Assembly: GCF_016772275.1 (NCBI RefSeq) | Contig: NZ_CP065425.1 | Span: 2,014,653-2,078,652 of the forward strand | Length of the DNA: 64,000 bases | From: Heyndrickxia vini | Lineage (GTDB): Bacteria; Bacillota; Bacilli; Bacillales; Bacillaceae_C | Direction: 5' to 3' | Shown here: positions 1-7,781 of the stretch, piece by piece | How positions within the stretch are numbered: position 1 is the stretch's first letter | Layout: each line of letters starts with the position of its first letter | Program-made: the position numbers and the translations under genes | Notes under the pieces: model-generated | Databases searched by the model: none | What the model was told of the DNA's origin: nothing | The model's input: only the letters and a program-made list of their open reading frames with translations

Positions 1-1
1 C

Positions 2-463
2 TCATTTAATGTAGGTTTTCCAAGCACAGTGATAGAACTTGTTCGATCTGGACGTTATCCAAAAGGAAAATGGTTTAAACGCCTTGATGAAAATGATGAT
101 GTACAGGTTAAGAACGCACTTGAGATGGTAGGGATGTGGGATTATCGACATCACAAGATCGGAGCATTATCGGGTGGTCAGAAACAAAAAATTTGTATTG
201 CTCGAACTTTAGCTTCGGAGCCTGACCTATTAGTATTAGATGAACCTACAACAGGAATGGATTTTGAAAGCAGGAAAGGTTTCTATGAATTTATGAGTCA
301 CCAAGTGAAGAAACACAATCGAACAGTGGTAATGGTTACACATGATCAAGATGAAGTGGAGGATTATCTTGATAAAATCATCCATTTAGAGAAAGGGGAG
401 CAAGGCGGATGGAAATGTTTAACCTTGAATTCATGCAACGGGCGTTTTGGGCTGGCGGATTAA
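2..463 (+). CDS. znuC: Zinc-type ABC importer ATPase, 5' end cut off by the window
   Basis: The frame is open from base 2, so the start lies outside the window. The visible part is the C-terminal half of a metal ABC importer ATPase (ZnuC/AdcC type) that powers the permease encoded next from the cytoplasmic face. Seen: the ABC signature LSGGQKQK, the Walker B stretch [12 protein letters not shown] and the H-loop VMVTHD. The 3' end overlaps the permease gene by 55 bases, which implies translational coupling. Zinc rather than manganese is inferred from resemblance to Bacillus AdcC/ZnuC. The binding-protein gene would lie upstream, and no zur gene follows here. Confidence 0.85.
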   Translation, partial: SFNVGFPSTVIELVRSGRYPKGKWFKRLDENDDVQVKNALEMVGMWDYRHHKIGALSGGQKQKICIARTLASEPDLLVLDEPTTGMDFESRKGFYEFMSHQVKKHNRTVVMVTHDQDEVEDYLDKIIHLEKGEQGGWKCLTLNSCNGRFGLAD

Positions 464-1260
464 TTGGCATCATTGCTCCACTTTTAGGTGTTTTCCTTGT
501 ATTGAGGAGACAAGCATTAATGGCCGACACGCTTTCTCATATTTCCCTTGCAGGGGTAGCCATTGGATTTTTTATGCATTCGAATATAACTGTATCAACA
601 ATTATCGTCGTCGTAATAGGTGCGATTGGAATTGAGTATATGCGTAGGGCTTATCATACTTATTCCGAGGTTTCGATAGCTATATTAATGGCAGCCGGAC
701 TGAGTTTTGCTTTATTTTTAATGAGCATAACCGATGGGGGGATGACTACAAATATTGACCAATTCCTTTTTGGCTCCATCGTAACAATTAGTACAACCCA
801 AGTTTTTACAATGGTAGGTGTGACCATTGTTATATTACTATATTTCTTTATTTTAAGAAGACCATTATATTTAATGACATTTGATGAAGATACAGCATAT
901 ACAAGTGGAATTAATACTAATCTCCTTTCCTTATCTTTTAGCATTATTACCGGGTTAGCAATTTCGATTATCATACCGACAATCGGCGTTCTTCTCGTAT
1001 CAGCTTTATTGGTTTTACCGGCCGCATTTGCAATAAGATTAACGAAGGGCTTCAAAATGGTTTTTGCTACAGCGATGATCATTTCGTTATTTAGTATTTT
1101 TACGGGACTCATTTCATCATATTCTTTAGGGACGCCACCAGGCGCAACAATAACGTTACTACTTGTAGTGATTTTACTGTTTGGATTTACAGTCCAAAAA
1201 ATAATTTTGCATTTTACAAGAAGTATAAAGAGAAGATCACATAAAAGGATGAATTATTAA
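409..1260 (+). CDS. znuB: Zinc-type ABC importer permease
   Basis: A 283-residue integral membrane protein of the ABC-3 family (ZnuB/AdcB/MntB), with about eight hydrophobic helices spread over the whole length. It forms the channel through which metal from an extracytoplasmic binding protein crosses the membrane, driven by the ATPase whose gene overlaps its start. The start ATG lies inside the end of znuC, behind the purine-rich GAGAAAGGGGAG. The tail is strongly basic (KRRSHKR), as expected for a cytoplasmic end. The family is clear; the exact metal is inferred. Confidence 0.88.
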   Translation: MEMFNLEFMQRAFWAGGLIGIIAPLLGVFLVLRRQALMADTLSHISLAGVAIGFFMHSNITVSTIIVVVIGAIGIEYMRRAYHTYSEVSIAILMAAGLSFALFLMSITDGGMTTNIDQFLFGSIVTISTTQVFTMVGVTIVILLYFFILRRPLYLMTFDEDTAYTSGINTNLLSLSFSIITGLAISIIIPTIGVLLVSALLVLPAAFAIRLTKGFKMVFATAMIISLFSIFTGLISSYSLGTPPGATITLLLVVILLFGFTVQKIILHFTRSIKRRSHKRMNY

Positions 1261-1305
1261 TGATGGATTTTTAAAATTATCTAAAAAAATTTGTTTACCA
1301 AATAC

Positions 1306-1334
1306 TTGCTAAATTGAACTACTTCTGTTATTCT
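1306..1334 (+). promoter_or_regulatory. Likely sigma-A promoter of the cold-shock gene
   Basis: TTGCTA (1306-1311) and TATTCT (1329-1334) are separated by 17 bases, upstream of the cold-shock gene. This implies a leader of about 115 bases, and long leaders are usual for csp mRNAs. Neither box is a perfect consensus. Confidence 0.45.
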
Positions 1335-1456
1335 AAAGAAGAATTATTTTTGTTCGGTATGTAAGGAAAAGATAGTGTTTTCAACTTATCGCCTAATATC
1401 ACTTGAGCAAGGATAGTAATACAATGTGTGTATTGCACACTAGGAGGAAGATTTAC

Positions 1457-1657
1457 ATGACACAAGGTACAGTTAAATGGTTTAACAGTGAAAAAGGATT
1501 CGGCTTCATCGAAGTTGAAGGCGGAGACGATGTATTCGTTCATTTCTCAGCGATCCAAGGCGAAGGTTACAAAACACTTGAAGAAGGTCAAAAAGTAACT
1601 TTTGACGTTGAACAAGGTCAACGTGGAGCTCAAGCTGCTAACGTAGTAAAAGCATAA
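1457..1657 (+). CDS. cspD: Cold-shock protein, CspB/CspD family
   Basis: A 66-residue single cold-shock domain that binds single-stranded RNA or DNA and acts as an RNA chaperone. Both RNP motifs are visible: KGFGFIE (RNP1) and VFVHF (RNP2). The chosen ATG follows the strong site TAGGAGGAAG at 1441-1450 and gives exactly the usual CspB/D length; an upstream in-frame start would add a tail not found in the family. A strong terminator follows. Which csp paralogue this is cannot be settled from sequence alone, so the symbol is tentative. Confidence 0.9.
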   Translation: MTQGTVKWFNSEKGFGFIEVEGGDDVFVHFSAIQGEGYKTLEEGQKVTFDVEQGQRGAQAANVVKA

Positions 1658-1664
1658 TAATGCT

Positions 1665-1699
1665 AAAAAAAACAGACTCTTCCCGAGTCTGTTTTTTTA
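1665..1699 (+). terminator. Terminator after the cold-shock gene
   Basis: Stem CAGACTC / GAGTCTG (1673-1679 with 1685-1691), flanked by an A-run before and a T-run after, just downstream of the csp stop codon. Confidence 0.9.
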
Positions 1700-1750
1700 T
1701 TGCTTAGGAATTATAAATTTTACGCATTGTGGATAACTTTGTTACATAAA

Positions 1751-1865
1751 GTGTCTACGTCCAGCTCCAGCGCCTATCGACTTGAAAACTTCAGGACTTT
1801 TCCCTACGATAAGTCAAAGTCCTTCCAGTTTTTACATCGATGAGCAATGCGCTTCTGCTTTTGAT
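1751..1865. repeat. Decayed Bacillus-type interspersed hairpin repeat
   Basis: A nested dyad: AGCGC (1769-1773) with GCGCT (1850-1854), ATCGA (1776-1780) with TCGAT (1837-1841), and AGGACTTT (1793-1800) with AAAGTCCT (1816-1823). The left edge (GTGTCTACGTCCAGCTCCAG) and the right edge (GCGCTTCTGCTTTTGAT) resemble, from memory, a repeat common between genes in Bacillus and Geobacillus whose ends read GTCTAGCTCCAGCGCC and GCGCTT.GCTTTT. This is the only copy I found in the window. Confidence 0.55.
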
Positions 1866-1941
1866 ATTTATTGAAACTATTTTCATTTTCCTTGCGTATA
1901 CTTTTATAAGGAGTGATTTAACTGCTTTTGGGGGTGAGGAA

Positions 1942-2208
1942 ATGAATGATATTGAGGAAAAGGTAAACAAAAATGAGTTGGCTGGACTCGTTATCGGTTC
2001 TATTATTTTTTCAGTATTAATCATAAGTGGAGTATTAGGCACAATAAGCAGTGTCTCGCACGTTTATACGTTATATATGAACGAAAAATATGATTTGACG
2101 ATTATTTGGTTTTTCTTTGGCCTATTTATGTTATTTTTATTTATTTACTTTTCAAAAGAGTTGTATCATCTAATGAAAAAATTTAGGCTAATAAAAACAA
2201 TTAAGTAA
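1942..2208 (+). CDS. Small membrane protein of unknown function
   Basis: An 88-residue protein with a charged N-terminus (MNDIEEKVNKNE), two predicted transmembrane segments (about residues 13-35 and 50-70) and a basic C-terminal tail. I do not recognise the family. The ATG at 1942 sits just behind GGGGTGAGGA. The frame is open further upstream to an ATG at 1840, but that part reads through the tail of the repeat element and has no ribosome binding site, so I reject it. A terminator shared with msrA follows. Confidence 0.55.
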   Translation: MNDIEEKVNKNELAGLVIGSIIFSVLIISGVLGTISSVSHVYTLYMNEKYDLTIIWFFFGLFMLFLFIYFSKELYHLMKKFRLIKTIK

Positions 2209-2256
2209 TCAATAATTTGTTACGGATCTATTATTCTAAAATAATTAAATTATATA

Positions 2257-2304
2257 AAAATAGAGAAATCAGAGGTGGAAACACCTCCGATTTCTCTATT
2301 TTTT
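2257..2304. terminator. Bidirectional terminator between the small membrane gene and msrA
   Basis: A long stem, roughly AAAATAGAGAAATC then AGGTG pairing with CACCT then GATTTCTCTATTTT, with A-rich and T-rich flanks that serve both strands. The msrA stop codon lies inside the right arm. Confidence 0.88.
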
Positions 2305-2832
2305 TTCGTTCCAATGTTCAAGAATAAATTCATCGCGACCTGATTTCTTCCGATCCTCCATATAATCATCTTTATTTTTCTTATAATAATTTTGATGATA
2401 TTCTTCAGCGGGATAGAAAGGAGCGGCAGGAAGTATTTGAGTCACAATCGGTTTTTTAAACTTTCCACTTTCACCTAACTGTTGCTTCGATCTTTCTGCT
2501 AATTGCTTTTGTTCGTCAGAATGATAAAAAATTACTGTACGGTATGAATCTCCGCGATCATGAAATTGTCCTCCAGCATCAGTGGGGTCAATTTGCTGCC
2601 AGTATATTTCGAGTAATTTTTCATATGGAAAAACGCTTGGATTATAAGTAATCTGAACAACTTCGAAATGTCCAGAGTTTCCTGCTTTAACCTCTTCATA
2701 TGTAGGGTTGTCAATATGACCTCCTGTATAACCGGAAACCACTTTATGAATTCCATCCCATTGGTCAAACGGCTTGACCATACACCAAAAACAGCCGCCT
2801 GCAAATGTTGCTATGTCTAATTGATTGTCCAT
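2296..2832 (-). CDS. msrA: Peptide methionine sulfoxide reductase A
   Basis: A 178-residue enzyme that reduces the S-epimer of methionine sulfoxide in proteins, in the cytoplasm. The active site GCFWC is near residue 13, and the family block GHFEVV(Q) and the downstream EEYHQNYY motif are present. No MsrB domain is fused and no msrB gene is adjacent. The start ATG is preceded on the minus strand by GGAGGT. The last codons and the stop are encoded within the terminator stem. Confidence 0.95.
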   Translation of the reverse strand: MDNQLDIATFAGGCFWCMVKPFDQWDGIHKVVSGYTGGHIDNPTYEEVKAGNSGHFEVVQITYNPSVFPYEKLLEIYWQQIDPTDAGGQFHDRGDSYRTVIFYHSDEQKQLAERSKQQLGESGKFKKPIVTQILPAAPFYPAEEYHQNYYKKNKDDYMEDRKKSGRDEFILEHWNEKK

Positions 2833-2923
2833 TTTGTACCTCCATAATTGATCAGCTTAATCGGATAATATCATTTTTACCGATAATATAGCAATAATTT
2901 GGTTTGAAAATTATCTAGGATTA

Positions 2924-2957
2924 TTGACAATTTCAAAAATTTCAAGTAAGTTATATC
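2924..2957 (+). promoter_or_regulatory. Possible promoter of the mutS2-like leader
   Basis: A perfect TTGACA at 2924-2929 lies about 100 bases upstream of the leader peptide. The -10 is uncertain: TAAGTT at 17 bases spacing is poor, and TTATATC is a little too far. A start near 2960 would give a leader RNA of about 350 bases. Confidence 0.35.
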
Positions 2958-3028
2958 TATGCTGGAGAAATATTACTTTTCAATTTTGACCTAGTTATTT
3001 ATTCCCTTAATAAAAGGAGTTTAATTTT

Positions 3029-3052
3029 ATGTTTGGTGTCGTTCTTAACTAA
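3029..3052 (+). CDS. Leader peptide (7 residues) upstream of the mutS2-like gene
   Basis: The short frame MFGVVLN begins at an ATG eight bases behind a good ribosome binding site (AAAAGGAGT, 3012-3020) and ends with TAA. Its last codons form the left arm of an RNA helix: 3039-3049 pairs with 3148-3158 over 11 bases. A ribosome on this frame would therefore break the fold. That is the arrangement of antibiotic-responsive leader peptides upstream of ABC-F, erm and cat genes. The peptide itself matches no leader I know. Confidence 0.6.
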   Translation: MFGVVLN

Positions 3053-3158
3053 TCCGTAACTTCATACGGTCACTCTTTTTCTTAATGTTTATGCGAAAAA
3101 ATATTCACGCATATAACGTTTATTTTTCTATGGAAAAAAGAGTGAATGTTAAGAACGA
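3039..3158 (+). promoter_or_regulatory. Folded leader RNA with stacked long-range helices
   Basis: Two helices stack: 3039-3049 with 3148-3158 (11 pairs) and 3071-3080 with 3135-3144 (10 pairs). A small hairpin CCGTA / TACGG (3054-3058 with 3065-3069) lies between their left arms. The outer helix contains the end of the leader peptide frame. Seen directly; a regulatory role is inferred. Confidence 0.6.
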
Positions 3159-3264
3159 TATCGTAGCACAAAAGAGATTAATCTAAGTAGCTATTGTCTT
3201 GGACAACTGCTTTTTCTTTACCTAATTTTTAGGGAGGAAAATAACTAGGCATAAAACTCTTTTT

Positions 3265-3300
3265 AGCGCAATGAACATTGTTCATTGCGCTTTTTATTAT
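3265..3300 (+). terminator. Attenuator-type terminator directly before the mutS2-like gene
   Basis: A perfect 12-base-pair stem, AGCGCAATGAAC (3265-3276) with GTTCATTGCGCT (3280-3291), is followed by a T-rich run. It lies downstream of the leader peptide and ends only about three bases before the ribosome binding site of the next gene. That position suits conditional termination rather than the end of an upstream gene. Confidence 0.85.
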
Positions 3301-3317
3301 TTAGGGAGGTTACTAAT

Positions 3318-5270
3318 TTGAATATAAAATCGTTTACCGCTTTAGAATTTAATCGTGTGAAAGAAAGCATTGCACAATATACACTATCTGATAAAGGGAA
3401 GGAACGGATCGAACATTTAACGCCGTCAACAAATTTGAAACAAATTCGGTCTTGGCTGGATGAAGTGTCAGAGGGAGTACGTATTCTAGAAAAAAGCTCA
3501 AGTGTGCCAATCTCCTCTTTAAATGGTATGGAAATTTTATCTAGTCATATTAAGAAAGGCATTATATTAAAACCATCACATTTTTTACAGCTTGCTGAAT
3601 TTCTAAGCAGTTGCAAAAAACTTAAACAATTTATGAAAGACAAAGAATTTATGGCACCTCGTGTAACATCATATGTATATGGAATTGAGGAACTTCCTCT
3701 ACTACTTGCTGAAATTGAGCGATGTATTCGGAACGGAAGGGTGGATGATTATGCGAGTAAGGAACTTTTAAAGGTTCGCAAGCAAATAGTAATACTGGAA
3801 GATCGATTAAAGGATAAACTCAATCAAATGATTAAGTCTCCAAAAAATAAAGCGTATCTTCAAGAATTTATTGTAAGTGAAAGAAATGGTCGCTATGTAA
3901 TACCAGTCAAGAAAGAGTACAAAGGGAAAATGAAAGGTACTGTCTTAGATTCGTCTGCTTCGGGAGCAACATTATATATTGAGCCGATAGAGGCAACTAA
4001 TTTGCAAGACCAAATTTCTTTATTAAAAACGGATGAAGATTTGGAAGTGACTAAAATATTATCTGCGTTAACGGTTTTAGTCGACACGCACCTATCCGAA
4101 ATTAAGCAAGCAATGGAAATAATGGTCCATTATGATGTTCTATTTGCTAAGGCAAAATATAGTCGATTAATAAACGGAAGGGATGTAGAAGTTAACGACA
4201 CACATGAAATTATATTGAATGAGGCAAGACATCCATTGCTCGGAAACAATGCAGTTCCACTTACAATCGAACTTGGAAATAAATATCATGCTTTAATCAT
4301 TACAGGGCCAAATACCGGGGGGAAAACGGTTACGATTAAAACAGTAGGATTGTTGACACTGATGGTGCAGTCCGGTCTCCACATACCTGTAGGAAAAGGG
4401 AGTAAAGTAAGTATCTTTCAACAGATTCTTTTAGATATTGGTGATGGTCAAAGTATTGAACAAAACTTAAGTACCTTTAGCTCCCATATAACAAATATTA
4501 TCGAATTACTAAAGGAAGCAAATGACGAAAGTTTAGTGATATTGGATGAATTAGGGTCTGGGACCGACCCAGCTGAAGGGATGGGATTGGCAACTGCATT
4601 GTTAAAACAATTCCATGAAAAAGGAGCGACCATATTAGCGACAACACATTATAGTGAAATTAAAGATTATGCGGATAAGACTGATGGATTTATTAATGGT
4701 TCAATGGAATTTGATATTGACACATTACAACCAACGTATCGGCTGACTATTGGAAAAGGCGGGGAGAGTCAAGCCTTTGCGATAGCACTAAAATTAGGCA
4801 TGCATCCTAAGATTATTTCGGATGCACATCAAATAACATATAAAACAGAAAAATTGTATCAACTGGAACCTAATGATGTATCTAAACAAAGGGAAATGGA
4901 TAGACAAATATCTTACAATCGTCATACAAAACGAAATGGGAAAGAAAACAAAGGATTGAAACACGAAGTTGCTAAGTATCAGCAAGGGGATAATGTCCTC
5001 ATTCTTGCAACAGATGAGTATGGAATCGTTTTCCAAGGGCCCGATTCGCTCGGTAATTATATAGTTCAAGTAAAAGGGGAAAAACGCACATATAATCATA
5101 AAAGGATTAAGTTATATATTGCCGCAAATGAATTATATCCTGAGGATTATGATTTTAATATTATTTTTGAATCAAAAGAAAATCGTAAACTATCCCATTT
5201 GATGGACAGGAAACATGTGGAAGGGGAAACGCTTGACTTAGGGGCAAAAAGAAATGAAGATAAAAACTAA
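3318..5270 (+). CDS. MutS2-family ATPase lacking the Smr domain
   Basis: A 650-residue MutS2 paralogue starting at TTG behind AGGGAGG (3303-3309). Order: core and lever regions (1-300), ABC-type ATPase with Walker A GPNTGGKT at 330-337 and Walker B LVILDELGSGTDP near 405-417, a coiled linker, then a KOW-like patch (GDNVLILATDEYGIV) near 555. It ends at ETLDLGAKRNEDKN, about where MutS2 (near 785 residues) enters its Smr nuclease domain at an LDLRG motif, so the Smr domain is missing. Bacillus MutS2 splits collided ribosomes; a ribosome-rescue role here is inferred and fits the leader upstream. A DNA recombination role is the alternative. Confidence 0.85.
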   Translation: MNIKSFTALEFNRVKESIAQYTLSDKGKERIEHLTPSTNLKQIRSWLDEVSEGVRILEKSSSVPISSLNGMEILSSHIKKGIILKPSHFLQLAEFLSSCKKLKQFMKDKEFMAPRVTSYVYGIEELPLLLAEIERCIRNGRVDDYASKELLKVRKQIVILEDRLKDKLNQMIKSPKNKAYLQEFIVSERNGRYVIPVKKEYKGKMKGTVLDSSASGATLYIEPIEATNLQDQISLLKTDEDLEVTKILSALTVLVDTHLSEIKQAMEIMVHYDVLFAKAKYSRLINGRDVEVNDTHEIILNEARHPLLGNNAVPLTIELGNKYHALIITGPNTGGKTVTIKTVGLLTLMVQSGLHIPVGKGSKVSIFQQILLDIGDGQSIEQNLSTFSSHITNIIELLKEANDESLVILDELGSGTDPAEGMGLATALLKQFHEKGATILATTHYSEIKDYADKTDGFINGSMEFDIDTLQPTYRLTIGKGGESQAFAIALKLGMHPKIISDAHQITYKTEKLYQLEPNDVSKQREMDRQISYNRHTKRNGKENKGLKHEVAKYQQGDNVLILATDEYGIVFQGPDSLGNYIVQVKGEKRTYNHKRIKLYIAANELYPEDYDFNIIFESKENRKLSHLMDRKHVEGETLDLGAKRNEDKN

Positions 5271-5297
5271 TTTTATTTATAAAGTAAAATAAGGTAA

Positions 5298-5340
5298 AAT
5301 ATATGTGGCTCAATCAATATGATTGGGCCACATATATTTA
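5298..5340 (+). terminator. Hairpin between the mutS2-like and helicase genes
   Basis: An extended stem, AATATATGTGGC then TCAATC pairing with GATTGG then GCCACATATATT, with one wobble pair and loop AATAT. The tail is only a short T-run before the helicase ribosome binding site. It may terminate the mutS2-like transcript or attenuate read-through into the helicase. Confidence 0.6.
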
Positions 5341-5358
5341 AAAAGGATTGCAATACTG

Positions 5359-7608
5359 ATGACTATAAATACTAAGCAATTAATTAAAGAATGGCAACAT
5401 GCCTTACAACTAGAAATTCAGCATTTGAAAAAATTTGGTAGTACGAAATACCAGTTGTCAAATGGGTTTCTAGTTTCTAATGATAATGAATATACATATT
5501 ATTTTGAGACACCAGCATCTTTAAAAATTCCGATTGGGTCAACTGTCCGTCTTGAATGGGAGAAAAATAAGTATAGTGGAAAAATCCTCTCTTCGGAAGG
5601 GAAAAACATGATAATTAATTTCGAAAAATATATCGGTGATCTTATCGGTATGGCATTTCTCTATCATGACCCGTGGGAACTATTAGAACAGCTTATCCAT
5701 CGTTTAGACGAAGTAAAAAAGAGTAAACGAAAAAGAGCACGAATAAAGCAGGTAATGGAACCTGTAAGCCCCATTAAACATCCAACAAATAATATAAAAA
5801 GTAATATTCATGAGTTAGTATTACGTTCTAAATATAATCCGGTTACATTTGTCTGGGGACCACCAGGAACAGGAAAAACTTATACCTTAGCAAGAGTTGC
5901 AGCAAATAAGTATTTTAAAGAAAAAAAAGTCCTAATACTGTCTCATAGTAATCAAGCTGTCGATGTGTTAATGAATGAAGTCCTATTATTTGTTCAACAG
6001 AAGAATCGTTTTGTTGAAGGTGATATTATTCGCTTTGGTATGGGTGGAAATATGCGAGAAGAGACTCAATTAACGACAATGCATTTACTTGAAAAACGAG
6101 AACCTTCTTTGTTTGAAAAAAAACAACAGTATTCCATTCGGAAAAATGAAATTAAGAAGGATTTAGGTGAGTCATTTAGTAACAGAGATACGGACAAGCT
6201 TTTAGAACTAGAGGGCAAACTTGCAAAAGTATTGGAAAAGATCCGACGAAAAGAAATTGAATATGTAAAAGAAGCAAAGATTATTGGAACAACTTTAACA
6301 AAAGCGGCTGGTGATCCTGCGATATATGAACAAGAATATGATCTAATAATTATTGATGAAGCAAGTATGGCATATGTTCCTCAAATTACTTTTGCATCAA
6401 CCTTAGCAAAAAGGGTTATTGTTTGTGGAGATTTTAAACAATTGCCACCAATTGCATCTTCAAGACATTCTTTTGTCAACAAATGGCTAAAAGAGGATAT
6501 TTTTCATAAAGCAAATGTTGTTTATACAAATAGTGATGATCAATTACATCCACATCTATTTCTGCTAAAAGAACAGAGAAGAATGCACCCTGATATTTCA
6601 GCATTTACAAATCGATATATTTATAAATCATTGGTTGGGGATCACGACAAAGTACGGGATTTGCGAAATTCTATCACTCAGAAATTGCCCTTTGCCAATC
6701 GTGCATCTATTTTACTAGATACAAGTTTTTCAGGTGCATATTGTATTAATGAACGAATTTCAAAATCAAAAATAAATCCATTTCATCTCTTACTATCTTT
6801 TCAGTTAATCCATGAAGCAGTAGTCTCTGGAATTTCTTCAATAGGATTTGTCACCCCATATCGCGCGCAAGCTACTCTAATGGATCAATTACTGATGGAT
6901 CTTTATCCGTTGGAAATGCAAAATCGAGATATTGTTTCGGCAACTGTACATCGTTTTCAAGGCAGTGAGAAGGATGTAATCTTATTCGATTCTGTTGATG
7001 GGCCACCTCAAATTAGACCAAGTATGCTACTTTCTGGGCGTGAAAGTGAACGTTTAATTAATGTTGCTATGACGAGAGCAAAAGGGAAGTTTATCCACAT
7101 TGCAGATAAGGATTTCATTCGCCATCATGTATATCAAAATAAAACAATTAGGCAGTTAGTTGATCATCAAAATCGGTTACATCAAACAATTTCGCTTAAT
7201 GCAATTGGTAAATGGGTGAGACACTCTCATCCTAATTTAATGTGGATTTATGCACGTAAATTAGAATCGGTTTTTACTGATATTCATTCAGCACAAGAAT
7301 CAATCATCATCTCACTGCCAGAACATGCAATACTTTCTAAGCAGTGGAATGATGTTTTCAAAAATAGGACAAAAAAAGTTAAATTGATCATCATTTCCAT
7401 GAAAGATTTTAGGAATCTCCAACCAAGTAAACAGATTAAAGAACATATACCCTTCCCATTTATTATAATAGACCGAAAAGTTTTTTGGTTAGGCCAACCA
7501 CTTGAAGCGATGATCTACAATAAACCTCCATATATCGCTTCAAGACTTGAGTCGAATCTATTTATAGAATATTTCATCAAACAATTGCCTTTAAATAGAG
7601 TGATATAA
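5359..7608 (+). CDS. Superfamily 1 (UPF1/Dna2-like) helicase with PLD-like tail
   Basis: A 749-residue DEAD-like ATPase of the AAA_11/AAA_12 type. Seen: Walker A GPPGTGKT at 167-174, Walker B IIIDEAS near 331, motif III GDFKQLPPI near 356, the late motifs VHRFQGSEKDVILFD near 530 and LINVAMTRAK near 567. A basic patch KSKRKRARIK precedes the ATPase. The last ~140 residues resemble the phospholipase-D-like domain of some bacterial SF1 helicases, but I see no HxK motif, so it is probably a binding module. The ATG at 5359 follows AAAAGGA. It may act on RNA or DNA; co-expression with the MutS2-like protein is possible but a hairpin separates them. Confidence 0.8.
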   Translation: MTINTKQLIKEWQHALQLEIQHLKKFGSTKYQLSNGFLVSNDNEYTYYFETPASLKIPIGSTVRLEWEKNKYSGKILSSEGKNMIINFEKYIGDLIGMAFLYHDPWELLEQLIHRLDEVKKSKRKRARIKQVMEPVSPIKHPTNNIKSNIHELVLRSKYNPVTFVWGPPGTGKTYTLARVAANKYFKEKKVLILSHSNQAVDVLMNEVLLFVQQKNRFVEGDIIRFGMGGNMREETQLTTMHLLEKREPSLFEKKQQYSIRKNEIKKDLGESFSNRDTDKLLELEGKLAKVLEKIRRKEIEYVKEAKIIGTTLTKAAGDPAIYEQEYDLIIIDEASMAYVPQITFASTLAKRVIVCGDFKQLPPIASSRHSFVNKWLKEDIFHKANVVYTNSDDQLHPHLFLLKEQRRMHPDISAFTNRYIYKSLVGDHDKVRDLRNSITQKLPFANRASILLDTSFSGAYCINERISKSKINPFHLLLSFQLIHEAVVSGISSIGFVTPYRAQATLMDQLLMDLYPLEMQNRDIVSATVHRFQGSEKDVILFDSVDGPPQIRPSMLLSGRESERLINVAMTRAKGKFIHIADKDFIRHHVYQNKTIRQLVDHQNRLHQTISLNAIGKWVRHSHPNLMWIYARKLESVFTDIHSAQESIIISLPEHAILSKQWNDVFKNRTKKVKLIIISMKDFRNLQPSKQIKEHIPFPFIIIDRKVFWLGQPLEAMIYNKPPYIASRLESNLFIEYFIKQLPLNRVI

Positions 7609-7614
7609 TCCATT

Positions 7615-7650
7615 TTTTTAGCCAGGGAAATTTACTGGCTAATTTTTTGA
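7615..7650. terminator. Terminator after the helicase gene
   Basis: Stem TTAGCCAG / CTGGCTAA with a preceding T-run and a following TTTTTTGA, about 10 bases after the helicase stop codon. Confidence 0.8.
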
Positions 7651-7657
7651 TAATCTG

Positions 7658-7693
7658 TTGACATGGAATGTGTATTAAACATATAATACACAT
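7658..7693 (+). promoter_or_regulatory. Promoter overlapped by an operator of the GntR/ABC operon
   Basis: TTGACA (7658-7663) and TATAAT (7682-7687), both perfect, are spaced 18 bases apart. A perfect inverted repeat, ATGTGTATTA (7668-7677) with TAATACACAT (7684-7693), covers the -10 box. Bound protein would block RNA polymerase, as expected for autorepression by the GntR-family product of the first gene. Confidence 0.85.
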
Positions 7694-7697
7694 ATGA

Positions 7698-7720
7698 AGT
7701 GTATGAACTGAATAATACAT
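7698..7720 (+). promoter_or_regulatory. Second GTGTAT/ATACAT operator copy
   Basis: AGTGTAT, a 7-base spacer, then ATAATACAT. It matches the operator over the -10 box and the third copy further downstream. It lies in the untranslated leader, where bound repressor could add a roadblock. Confidence 0.7.
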
Positions 7721-7737
7721 ACATCTTTCTAATCAAA

Positions 7738-7761
7738 GTGTATGAACTAAATAATACACAC
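7738..7761 (+). promoter_or_regulatory. Third GTGTAT/ATACAC operator copy
   Basis: GTGTATGAACTAAATAATAC continues with ACAC. It is nearly identical to the copy 40 bases upstream, including the spacer, so the two look like a recent duplication. It ends about 20 bases before the start codon. Confidence 0.7.
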
Positions 7762-7781
7762 AATAAATAGGAGATGTTTCA

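Noticed and set aside
660..1112. 150-codon frame on the minus strand inside znuB
   Set aside because: Lies wholly antisense to a clear permease gene, has no ribosome binding site and no recognisable protein pattern.
1840..1941. N-terminal extension of the small membrane protein
   Set aside because: Encoded by the tail of a repeat element and lacks a ribosome binding site; the ATG at 1942 has one.
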